Below, piece after piece: positions 22,701 to 34,700 of a stretch of DNA of 64,000 bases. The DNA is taken from NCBI RefSeq assembly GCF_963855985.1, contig NC_087090.1, positions 17,606,501 to 17,670,500 of the forward strand, in the 5' to 3' direction. Each line of letters opens with the position of its first letter. Within the stretch, counting starts at the first letter, position 1. Source of the stretch: Ostrinia nubilalis. Taxonomy: Eukaryota; Arthropoda; Insecta; Lepidoptera; Crambidae. Both the position numbers and the translations under genes were made by a program. Below the pieces are notes generated by a model. It searched no databases. It was not told the origin of the DNA and saw only the letters and a list, made by a program, of their open reading frames with translations.

Positions 22701-25700
22701 TATAATCTCCCACTTTCAAAATTCAGTTAGAAAATATAAACAATGTAGTGAGCCAGTACTCCAAAATTCCACAGTGCCAGCTTTGAATGAAATGTACATT
22801 GTCAGCAGTTCTACATTGAGATGGTTTTGGAATTCCTATCAACCATATGATACCACCATGAGGCCACCTCGTACAAGCTTTATTTAGTACAGTTAGCCCG
22901 TTCATAACGATGATAGGAACAGTACATATTATGCACAACACTAGTGACATCTGACGAGACAATGTAGCACCAAGTTCCGCCAACTCACCCTATTCTCGCA
23001 AGTCGGCTCCACTCCATATCTTGTCGGCGTGTCAAGTATGTTGTACCCCTCGCGGTCCACAGTAAGCGCTCCTAAGCACCCCAGTAGAGGCGGCGCGGTC
23101 CCAGTAGCGCGCGTTGCTGAGGTCGAGTAGACTAGTGACATCTGAAGCGACAATGTAGCACTAAACAACTGCCAACTCACCCTATTCTCATACGTCGGCT
23201 CTACCCCATATCTCGTGGGCGTGTCAAGTATGTTATATCCCTCGCGGTCCACAGTCAGCGCTCCTAGACACCCCAGTAGCGGCGGCGCGGTTCCGGCGTG
23301 GTCGGCGGCGCCGGGGGGCAGGCCGCCGACCCAGTAGCGCGCGTTGCTGAGGTCAGGCAGACTAGTGACATCTTTTGGGACAATATTGTACCAAAGAAGC
23401 AAGCCAACTCACCCTATTTTCGCACGTCGGCTCCACTCCATACCGCGTGGGCGTGTCAAGTATGTTATAACCCTCGCGGTCCACAGTCAGCGCTCCTAGA
23501 CAGCCCAGTAATGGCGGCGCGGTTCCGGCGTGGTCGGCGGCGCCGGGAGGCAGGCCGCCGACCCAGTAGCGCGCTTTACTGAGGTCAGGCAGACTAGTGA
23601 CATCTGACGGACAATGTAGCACCAAAGAAGCAACTGCCAACTCACCCTATTCTCGCACGTTGGCTCCACACCATATCTTGTCGGCGTGTCGAGTATATTG
23701 TACCCCTCGCGGTCCACAGTGAGCGCTCCTAGACACCCAAGCAACGGCGGCACGGTTCCGGCGTGGTCGGCGGCGCCGGGGGGCAGGCCGCCGACCCAGT
23801 AGCGCGCGTTACTGAGGTCAGGCAGACTAGTGACATCTGACGGGGTAATGAGTACCAAAGAAGCAAGCCAACTCACCCTATTCTCGCATGTCGGCTCCAC
23901 TCCGTACCGCGTCGGCGTGTCAAGTATATTATATCCCTCGCGGTCCACAGTGAGCGCTCCTAAGCACCCAAGCAACGGCGGCGCGGTTCCGGCGTGGTCG
24001 GCGGCGCCGGGGGGCAGGCCGCCGACCCAGTAGCGCGCGATGCAAAGCTCGAGTAGACTATTAGTGACATCTGACGGGACAATGTAGCACCGAAGAAAAT
24101 ACTGCCAACTCACCCTATTCTCACACGTCGGCTCCACTCCATACCGCGTCGGCGTGTCAAGTATGTTATATCCCTCGCGATCCACAGTCAGCGCTCCTAG
24201 ACAGCCCAGTAGCGGCGGCGCGGTTCCGGCGTGGTCGGCGGCGCCGGGGGGCAGGCCGCCGACCCAGTAGCGCGCGATGCAAAGCTCGAGTAGACTATTA
24301 GTGACATCTGACGGGACAATGTAGCACCGAAGAAAATACTGCCAACTCACCCTATTCTCACACGTCGGCTCCACTCCATACCGCGTCGGCGTGTCAAGTA
24401 TGTTATATCCCTCGCGGTCCACAGTGAGCGCTCCTAGACACCCCAGTAGCGGCGGCGCAGTTCCGGCGTGGTCGGCGGCGCCGGGGGGCAGGCCGCCGAC
24501 CCAGAAGCGTAGCACCAAAGAAACAACTGCCAACTCACTCTATTCTCGCACGTTGGCTCCACTCCGTACCGCGTCGGCGTGTCAAGTATGTTATATCCCT
24601 CGCGGTCCACAGTCAGCGCTCCTAAGCACCCTAGTAGCGGCGGCGCGGTTCCGGCGTGGTCGGCGGCGCCGAGGGGCAGGCCGCCGACCCAGTAGCGCGC
24701 GGCGCTAAGGTCAAGCAGACTAGTGACATCTGTTGGGACAATGTAGCACCGAAGAAATAACTGCCAACTCACCCTATTCTCACACGTCGGCTCCACTCCA
24801 TATCGCGTCGGCGTGTCAAGTATGTTATATCCCTCGCGGTCCACAGTTAGCGCGCCAAGACACCCCAGTAGCGGCGGCGCAGTTCCGGCGTGGTCGGCGG
24901 CGCCGGGGGGCAGGCCGCCGACCCAGTAGCGGGCGGCGCTGAGGTCGGGCAGACTAGTGACATCTTTTGGGACAATATTGCACCAAAGAAACAACTGCCA
25001 ACTCACCCTATTCTCGCACGTCGACTCCACTCTATATCTCGTCGGTGTGTCAAGTATGTTATATCCCTCGCGGTCAACCGTGAGTGCTCCTAAGCACCCC
25101 AGTAGAGGCGGCGCGGTTCCGGCGTGGTAGGCGGCGCTCAAGCAGACTAGTGACATCTGACGGGACAATGTAACACCAAAGAACTGCCAACTCACCCTAT
25201 TCTCGCAAGTCGGCTCCACCCCATATCTCGTGGGCGTGTCAAGAATGTTATATCCCTCGCGGTCCACAGTAAGTGCTCCTAGACACCCAAGCAACGGCGG
25301 CGCGGTTCCGGCGTGGTCGGCGGCGCCGGGAGGCAGGCCGCCGACCCAGTAGCGCGCGTTGCTGAGGTCGGGTAGAATAGTGACATCTGACGGGGCAATG
25401 TAACACCAAAGAACTGCCAACTCACCCTATTCTCGCACGTCGGCTCTACCCCATATCTTGTGGGCGTGTCTAGTATATTGTACCCCTCGCGGTCCACAGT
25501 GAGTGCTCCGAGACAGCCCAACAGCGGCGGCGCGGTTCCGGCGTGGTCGGCGGCGCCGGGGGGCAGGCCGCCGACCCAGTAGCGCGCGTTGCTGAGGTCG
25601 GGCAGACTAGTGACATCTGAAGGGACAATATAGCACCAAAGAACTGCCAACTCACCCTATTCTCGCATGTCGGCTCCACTCCATACCGCGTCGGAGTGTC

Positions 25701-28700
25701 AAGTATGTTATATCCCTCGCGGTCCACAGTCAGCGCTCCTAAGCACCCTAGTAGCGGCGGCGCGGTTCCGGCGTGGTCGGCGGCGCCGGGGGGCAGGCCG
25801 CCGACCCAGTAGCGCGCGGCGCTGAGGTCAGGTAGAGCAGCGGCGTCCTGCACCGGCGGCGACGCGGAGCCCAGCGTCTCCTCGCCGTTCACGCGCAGGC
25901 TGCCTGGGGACAAGCGCGCTCAGTATCACGATAATTTCATGTAATTTTTGAACATTTATATTCGATGTTCAAATACGGTAACCACAGGGTTGTTTTTTTA
26001 ACAGTTGATATCAAATTTCTGACTTCACCATACCATTTATATGCACATGTTAATATGGGCTAGTGTTGGCTCATTAACACATTTACCTAACACCCTGTAT
26101 AAGCCTCTTATAGAAGCTCAAAGTTGCACAGCGTGCTATTAAAAGGGCTATGCTCGGTGTTTCTTTACAAGAAATGAGGAGATCCGTAAACTAACTAAAG
26201 TCGCTGAAATAGTCGGATGGATTAGCAAGCTGAAGTGGCAATGGGTGGGGCACATAGTACGCAGAACTGACGGTCGATGGGGCAGCAAGGTTCTAGAATT
26301 GGAAAACGCAACGTGGACCGAAGACCTCATAAGGCACTGGATGCAGATAAGCAATCAGGCGATGTGGAAATCATTGGGAGAGGCCTATGTTCAGCAATGG
26401 ACGTCATGTGGCTGAATGAACTGGGCCAAGAGTTTGCATTACCGTTGTCGGCCGTTTGGTGTAGTTCGAAACGGACTACTATTCCGAAGGTTGCGGGTTC
26501 GATTCCCGCACAGTACAAACATTTGTGTGCATGAACGTATTTGTTTGTATTGAACTGGGTGTTTTCTATGTATAATATGTGTATGTATTTACAAAAAAAG
26601 TATTTAAGTAAGTATGCTTATATCCGTTGTCTAGTACCCATAGTACAAGCTTTGCTTAGTTTGGGACTAGAAGCGCAGCTGCGCAGTGTAAAATGTCCAA
26701 GGATACTTATTACCCAGCTAGTATTTCCCTCTCTCGATGGTGATAATACTTCTTTAAAAGATGCTAAATGTATCAAGTGGGTAGAACCAGCGTTCCCCTC
26801 TCGAGGCCGTAGTGCACCAAGAATACCACACGGCACATAGCTGCTACAACGACCGGGTCACATGGCACGGCATCACAGCGACACATACCCCTCTCGAGGC
26901 GGCCGTAGCGCACCGAGAACACACGCGGCGGTCACAGCTGCGGCCACACCGACCGGGTCGGATGGCGTCACACATACCCCTCTCGAGGCGGTCAGCGGCG
27001 AACAGGCGGATGGCGTGCACGTGCGCGGGCCGCGCGTCGCAGTGCCGCCCGCCCGCCACACGCGGCGGTCACAGCTGCGAGCACACCGACCGGGTCGGAT
27101 GGCGTCACACATACCCCTCTCGAGGCGGTCAGCGGCGAACAGGCGGATGGCGTGCACGTGCGCGGGCCGCGCGTCGCAGTGCCGCCCGCCCGCCACACGC
27201 GGCGGTCACAGCTGCGAGCACACCGACCGGGTCGGATGGCGTCACACATACCCCTCTCGAGGCGGTCAGCGGCGAACAGGCGGATGGCGTGCACGTGCGC
27301 GGGCCGCGCGTCGCAGTGCCGCCCGCCCGCCACACGCGGCGGTCACAGCTGCGAGCACACCGACCGGGTCGGATGGCGTCACACATACCCCTCTCGAGGC
27401 GGTCGGCGGCGAACAGGCGGATGGCGTGCACGTGCGCGGGCCGCGCGTCGCAGTGCCGCCCGCCCGCCACACGCGGCGGTCACAGCTGCGAGCACACCGA
27501 CCGGGTCGGATGGCGTCACACATACCCCTCTCGAGGCGGTCGGCGGCGAACAGGCGGATGGCGTGCACGTGCGCGGGCCGCGCGTCGCAGTGCCGCCCGC
27601 CCGCCACACGCGGCGGTCACAGCTGCGACCACAGCGACCGGGTCGGATGGCGTCACACATACCCCTCTCGAGGCGGTCGGCGGCGAACAGGCGGATGGCG
27701 TGCACGTGCGCGGGCCGCGCGTCGCAGTGCCGCCCGCCCGCCACACGCGGCGGTCACAGCTGCGACCACAGCGACCGGGTCGGATGGCGTCACACATACC
27801 CCTCTCGAGGCGGTCGGCGGCGAACAGGCGGATGGCGTGCACGTGCGCGGGCCGCGCGTCGCAGTGCCGCCCGCCCGCCACACGCGGCGGTCACAGCTGC
27901 GACCACAGCGACCGGGTCGGATGGCGTCACACATACCCCTCTCGAGGCGGTCGGCGGCGAACAGGCGGATGGCGTGCACGTGCGCGGGCCGCGCGTCGCA
28001 GTGCCGCCCGCCCGCCACACGCGGCGGTCACAGCTGCGACCACAGCGACCGGGTCGGATGGCGTCACACATACCCCTCTCGAGGCGGTCGGCGGCGAACA
28101 GGCGGATGGCGTGCACGTGCGCGGGCCGCGCGTCGCAGTGCCGCCCGCCCGCCACACGCGGCGGTCACAGCTGCGGCCACACCGACCGGGTCGGATGGCG
28201 TCACACATACCCCTCTCGAGGCGGTCGGCGGCGAACAGGCGGATGGCGTGCACGTGCGCGGGCCGCGCGTCGCAGTGCCGCCCGCCCGCCACACGCGGCG
28301 GTCACAGCTGCGGCCACAGCGACCGGGTCGGATGGCGTCACACATACCCCTCTCGAGGCGGTCGGCGGCGAACAGGCGGATGGCGTGCACGTGCGCGGGC
28401 CGCGCGTCGCAGTGCCGCCCGCCCGCCACACGCGGCGGTCACAGCTGCGACCACACCGACCGGGTCGGATGGCGTCACACATACCCCTCTCGAGGCGGTC
28501 GGCGGCGAACAGGCGGATGGCGTGCACGTGCGCGGGCCGCGCGTCGCAGTGCCGCCCGCCCGCCACACGCGGCGGTCACAGCTGCGAGCACACCGACCGG
28601 GTCGGATGGCGTCACACATACCCCTCTCGAGGCGGTCGGCGGCGAACAGGCGGATGGCGTGCACGTGCGCGGGCCGCGCGTCGCAGTGCCGCCCGCCCGC

Positions 28701-31700
28701 CACACGCGGCGGTCACAGCTGCGAGCACACCGACCGGGTCGGATGGCGTCACACATACCCCTCTCGAGGCGGTCGGCGGCGAACAGGCGGATGGCGTGCA
28801 CGTGCGCGGGCCGCGCGTCGCAGTGCCGCCCGCCCGCCACACGCGGCGGTCACAGCTGCGACCACAGCGACCGGGTCGGATGGCGTCACACATACCCCTC
28901 TCGAGGCGGTCGGCGGCGAACAGGCGGATGGCGTGCACGTGCGCGGGCCGCGCGTCGCAGTGCCGCCCGCCCGCCGCCACGCGAAGCCGCGCGCCGCCGT
29001 AGCGCACCGAGAACACCACGCGGCACGCCACCAGCTCCAGGGATACTGAGCGGTTCTGCAAGGATAAGAAGCTAATTAACAATACAGAAGTAAGAAAATA
29101 AAATAAAATTGTATGCATTGGACTAGCACGCGACACACTACAAGGAGCCTTGCCACACTGGCGGATTACAAGCGGTTGCGGAGCGAGGCCGCGGCTTTTT
29201 GCAAGCATTTTGTCGACCGAGGCGTGCCTGCTGCGCCTTCGCTCAGCTTGCAAACCGCTAGTGTTGTAAGGCCCTTACTCCAAAGACACATGCGGTTCTG
29301 CAAGGTACAGGGTACTGGTGAACGACAGAGCAAACACAAAAGAAAAAAAAAACATTAATATTGCACTAGCATGCGGCACGATACCAGCTCAAGGGATGAC
29401 ACAGAGCGGTTCTGCAAGGATAAGAAACAGGGCTGATAGAAAAGAGAAACTAGTAATGTGATGGACTGGTATGTGGCACGCCCCCAATTTCAGCGACAAT
29501 GACCAGGTGGCGTCTATTCGCCACAACCGGTTCTACAAGATAGAAGTTAGTGAGTGAGGGCAGATAGGGGAGGAAGACTAGCAGTCTTTATTGGACTAGC
29601 GTTTACCGCACGCGTTGGTTCAGCGACACAGACTGGTTCAGCAACGTATCCAAGAATGTCAGTACCTATTCTAAAGCACAAGATAAGCTAGACAGAGGAG
29701 ACCACATCTAAGCAGTTGCAGGTAAAATAGCCTATCCTTGTGATACAGATTTCTGAGTGAAACTCGCTTTCACCTTCAGCCTGGTCGTCACTTTACATCA
29801 GGTGAGTTTCCCCATAGTGGATAAAAAAGAAGAGATCTTTGTGGAATATCTTTATCCAACACTGTAGACCTAGGATGCGCGCCGCGATAAGCGGTTATCA
29901 CGCCATTCTATCGATTTTGCCCATACATTTTGACGTCAGTAAAGTATATCACGGCGCGCATCCTAGCTCGGCTGGACGACATTAGCTTGGAATAAACGAA
30001 CTGTGCTATGGGCCACACTTCCATATCCGGTCATGTCGTCTCGTTCTATCGCGATCGCGACTGTGCTGCCGCGACAATGCAACGGGTGGCAGTAGTGAGT
30101 GTGCGAGCGCGACAGCAATATAATTACGCGCGAGCAATAAGGATGGGTTGGGGTCATTGGACAAAATTTTACGTGCTCAGCGACCAGATTATACCCATTT
30201 CTGTTTTTTCGTGACTTTCGACAGCACTAGATTAGATGCTCGGGATATCATGGACAGAGTTCCGTACCAATGTGTCCATACTCTAGGAGCTCGGTGTCAC
30301 TCAGCGTTTATCAACCGTAGTACAGTTGCGCATACTGCAATACTTCGGACATGTGTCGAGGCGGGATGACAACTCCATAGAACGACTGGTCGTCCAGGGA
30401 AAAGTCGAAGGAACCCGATCGCGTGCCAGGTCATTAATGCGCTGGACCGACCAAGTGAAAGCAGCAGTGGGAGATGGCTTATGTGACTGCACCAGACAGT
30501 CAGCCAACAGAGAGAGATGGAGGGAGATCGTGCGGAGAGTTGTATCCGCCTCTAGAACCGATGCGAACAACGCCTCAACGTGACCACGACCGCTCTGCCA
30601 AGAGCGTAACGAATAAGTAGAAGAATAAGATTGAAACGAACTATACTCACGTTGGCAGCGTCTAACGCCATGAATAGCAGCGCGTTCTCGTCGCGCGTGC
30701 GGAAGGTGAGCGCCACGCTGAACTGGCGCGAGTCGGGCGCGCGCAGGCCGCCGCGCCGCAGCTCGGCGTACCCGCCGCCGCCGAACCACGCCAGCGCCGC
30801 GCCGCCGCCGCCGCCTCGCCCGCCGCCGGGGTTGTACCATCTGCGGATATAATGTCAAACTTATCTAGAACCAAAGGCATAGCTCGAAGAATTCTCAAAC
30901 TTAAGTGACAGCAGGCGGGTTAGTACCCGTTTTCACCATCAATCCCTAATTTTTAAGTGACCCCTATGGTCACACTTAACTGAATTTTGTTTTCATATGG
31001 GTAAAGTTGATTGATGGCTGTTGGAGCAGAAAATTTTTTGCTTGGACCGACAATCTGGTGAAAGTTGAGGATGCACCTAGATACGAGCTGCGTAAAACTT
31101 AAATTTTAATTATTTTTTTATAATTAATAACTACTTGAAAAACCGGCCAAGTGCGAGTCGGACTCGCGCACCGAGGGTTCCGTACCATTGATTTATGAAA
31201 TTAAAATTATTATTTTATATTTAAGTTATTAGTATGAAAGATTATGCGGTAATAAGCAGTTTACGATTTACGAGGTATTAAAAAAAACTACTTAATAGAT
31301 CTCGTTCAAAACAATTTTCGTTGGTAGTTTTTATAGTAATGTACACATCATATTATGTTGTTTTTAGATTTTTCATTTTCTTATTTTAGAAGTTAGAGGG
31401 GGGGACCAACTTTTTTCCACTTTAGAAGCGTCTGTCACGCAAACTATTCGGTTTAGAAAAAAAATGTTTTAGAAACTTCGATATCATTTTTGAAGACCTA
31501 TCCATAGATACCCCACACGTATGAAAAATTTTTTGAGTTTCAGTTCTAAGTATGGGGAGCCCCCAATATTTATTATTTTTTTTTATTTTTGCATCAAAAT
31601 CTTAATGCGGTTTACAGAATACATCTACTTACCAAGTTTCAACAGTATAGCTCTTATAGTTTCGGAAAAAAATGGCTTTGACATACGGACAGACGGACGG

Positions 31701-34700
31701 ACGGACGGACGGACAGACAGACAGACATAACGAATCTATAAGGGTTCCGTTTTTTGCCATTTGGCTACGGAACCCTAAAAAATTAAATCAAATCAAATCA
31801 AATCAAATTTCTTTATTTTATAATTGATACTCATGTTGACTCAGTTCCAACACAACTTATTTCCACATTTTCAAACCTACAAAGTACATACACGCTAGAC
31901 GCGACCCATGCGCAGACTCCTTCGGCTGGTGCTAGAAGTTCCACAATCCTACACTAACATCGTCTGCATACAGCGCATGAACGCAGCCTGGCAGACCCCC
32001 CGCGCCGTCGCGGCCCCCTAACCATAGTTGGGAACCAGGGGTGCTGCTGTCACCCCATGCAGTCAGCTCAGTATACACACTAGACGCGATATATTCACAT
32101 ACCTCTGCGTACACCCAGTGCACTGTGACTCCTTAGGCTGGTGCTGAAAGTTCCACAGCCTCACGCTTGCATCATCTGCATACAGCGCGTGCACGCAGCC
32201 TGGCAGACCCCCGGCGCCGTCGCGGCCCCCTAACCATAGTTGGGAACCGGTAAGTCTGACAACACTGGGGGCACTGCTAGGGTCGCTACTGTCACCTTAT
32301 GCCTCAATATACACACTATATGTGACACAAAACGTACCTCTGCGTACACCCAGTGCACTGAGACTCCTTGGGCTGGTGCTGGAAGTTCCAGTCCCACGCT
32401 AGCGTCGTCTGCATACAGCGCGTGCACGCATCCTGGCAGACACCCTGCATCGTCACGGCCCCCTAACCATAGTTGGGAACCAGGGATGCTGTCATCCAAT
32501 ACTGTAAGTATACACACTAGACGCGATATATTCACATACCTCTGCGTACACCCAGTGCACTGAGACTCCTTGGGCTGGTGCTGGAAGTTCCACAGCCCCA
32601 CGCTAGCGTCGTCAGCATACAGCGCGTGCACACAGCCTGGCAGACCCCCTGAGCCGTCGCGGCCCCCTAACCATAGTTGGGAACCCGTCAGTCGCACCAC
32701 GCTGGGGGCGCTACTGTCACCCTATATAGTCAGTATACACGCTAGATTCGACACTTGAACATACCTCTGTGTGCACTAGTGCACTGTGATTCCTTTGGCT
32801 GGTGCTGGAAGTTCCACATCAAGGCTCTTTTCTGGGAGCCGGTCAGACCCTATGCTCAATATACACACTAGATGTGACACAAAAATGTACCTCTGCGTGC
32901 ACCCAGTGCACTATGACTCCTTGGGCTGGTGCTGGAAGTTTCACAGCCCCACGCTAGCGTCGTCTGCATATAGCGCATGCACGCAGCATGGTAGACCCCC
33001 TGCTCCATCACGGCCCCCTAACCATAGTTGGGAGCCGGTCAGCCGGACGGCACTGGGGGCACTGCTGTTAGACATTAGTACACATTACACTAGATGCGAC
33101 ATAGAACATACCTCTGCGTGCAGCCAGTGCACTGTGACTCCTTGGGCTGGTGCTGGAAGTTCCACAGCCCCACGCTAGCGTCGTCTGCATACAGCGCGTG
33201 CACGCAGTCTGGCAGACCCCTTGAGCCGTTGCGGCCCCCCAAACAAAGTAGAGAGTCGGGGGCGCTGCTGTCATCTCATGAAGTCAGTACACTAGACACA
33301 ATACAAGCACGTACCTCTGCGTGCAGCCAGTACACTGTGACTCCTTCGGCTGGTGCTGGAAGTTCCACAGCCCCACACTTGCATCGTCTGCATACAGCGC
33401 GTGCACACATCCTGGTAGACCCCCTGAGCCGTCGCGGCACCCCAGACAGAGTGTGGAACCAGAGGTGCTGCTATCACCCTTTGCAGTCAGTACACTAGAC
33501 ACAATACAAGCACGTACCTCTGCGTGCAGCCAGTGCACTGTGACTCCTTCGGCTGGTGCTGGAAGTTCCACAGTCCCACACTAGCGTCGTCTGCATACAG
33601 CGCGTGCACGCAGCCTGGCAGACCCCCCGCGCCGTCGCGGCCCCCTAACCATAGTTGGGAACCGGTGAGTCGGACGGCGCTTGGGGCGCTACTGTTGGAA
33701 GCGGTGACGGGTGTCCCTCCGCCCATGCGTTCGAGTTTGAGGAGCACTGTGTTCCATATCCTAGACAAATAATTTTAGATGATTAAAACAGGACTGTACA
33801 AATCCTTATTAAACAAATAATTTTAGATGATTAAAACAGGACTGTACAAATCCTTATTAATTGCAAAATGAAAAGGGTAATTTCTGCTGAACAACTATAG
33901 TTCTTGCAATTCAAGAAAGGGAGTGAGAGTGACATGTGTGGTGGCTCGCTACTGTTCGTTTTCCAAAAGTTTTGATAGACACTATCGATAAGTGCATGTA
34001 TACGTATACACACAAGTAAAGCTCACTCGCCATGGTGAGTTGTGAGAACTATAACTGATAAGTACGTTTGCCGTCCGTTGAATGTAGTTTAGATGTTGTA
34101 CTAAACAAGTGTACAGTCACGCAATGAAAAGGTTCGTCAGTTTTCAAATTGATTCCTTCAACGAATCGCGAGCACATATTACCTTTTGAAACTATGTTAC
34201 AGAATCATCTCAAGTTAGAGAAAATAATCTTTAACTGTTCGTCAGTAAAGTTCAAAATTATTCAGATCAAAGTTGTTTGACGATTTAACTTGTCAAGAAG
34301 ATTATTATGATTGATAAACTAAAACCTTCTTGTTGGTTCAACCTGCCATTATCTATTAAATAAAAAAAACTACATTTTGTAACATTGCACTGATAGGATA
34401 GAAAAATAAACAAGCAAAACCTTATTCGTTAGCAAACGTCATATTTATTTAAATGTTAGCAGCACTGTTTCTTGCACTGTTATGTTGGCAGGTTTGACTC
34501 TTACAGTACCTAGTGCAAGCGAAAACCGACACTAAGGTGACGAACCTTTTCATTCCGCGACTGTACATTAAGGCTGAGTTGCTTCATCTTACTTTAACTA
34601 TAACAAACGTAAAAAATCTGTCAAACTCCAACAAAAAACCCGGTTATTGTAAGGTTAAAATAAGGTGGTGTAAGTCAGTCTAAGAATATAACAAGTTTTG

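Noticed and set aside
23496..25420. 328-345 codon minus-strand ORFs as an independent repeat protein
   Set aside because: They lack a plausible start and contain splice donors between units. They are best read as laminin exon copies plus spacer.
26460..26520. Possible tRNA gene (B box GGTTCGATTCCCGC)
   Set aside because: No closing acceptor stem, and followed by a SINE body. Head of a tRNA-derived SINE.
26873..28840. A ladder of identical 107-121 codon minus-strand ORFs
   Set aside because: Each is one array unit read from exon sequence into intron in shifting frames. Not separate genes.
26970..28895. CRISPR-like regular spacing at 137 bp
   Set aside because: There are no unique spacers between short repeats: the whole 137-bp unit repeats, and the host is an animal.
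26812..29075. Very long plus-strand open frames (745, 737 and 616 codons) of Arg/Ala/Gly-rich repeats
   Set aside because: They are antisense readings of the 137-bp array. All frames stay open because the GC-rich unit lacks stops. The minus strand holds the laminin exon sequence.
30301..30898. 185-codon minus-strand ORF
   Set aside because: It is the LG2 exon read in the wrong frame fused to antisense LINE sequence. The splice-consistent frame is different.
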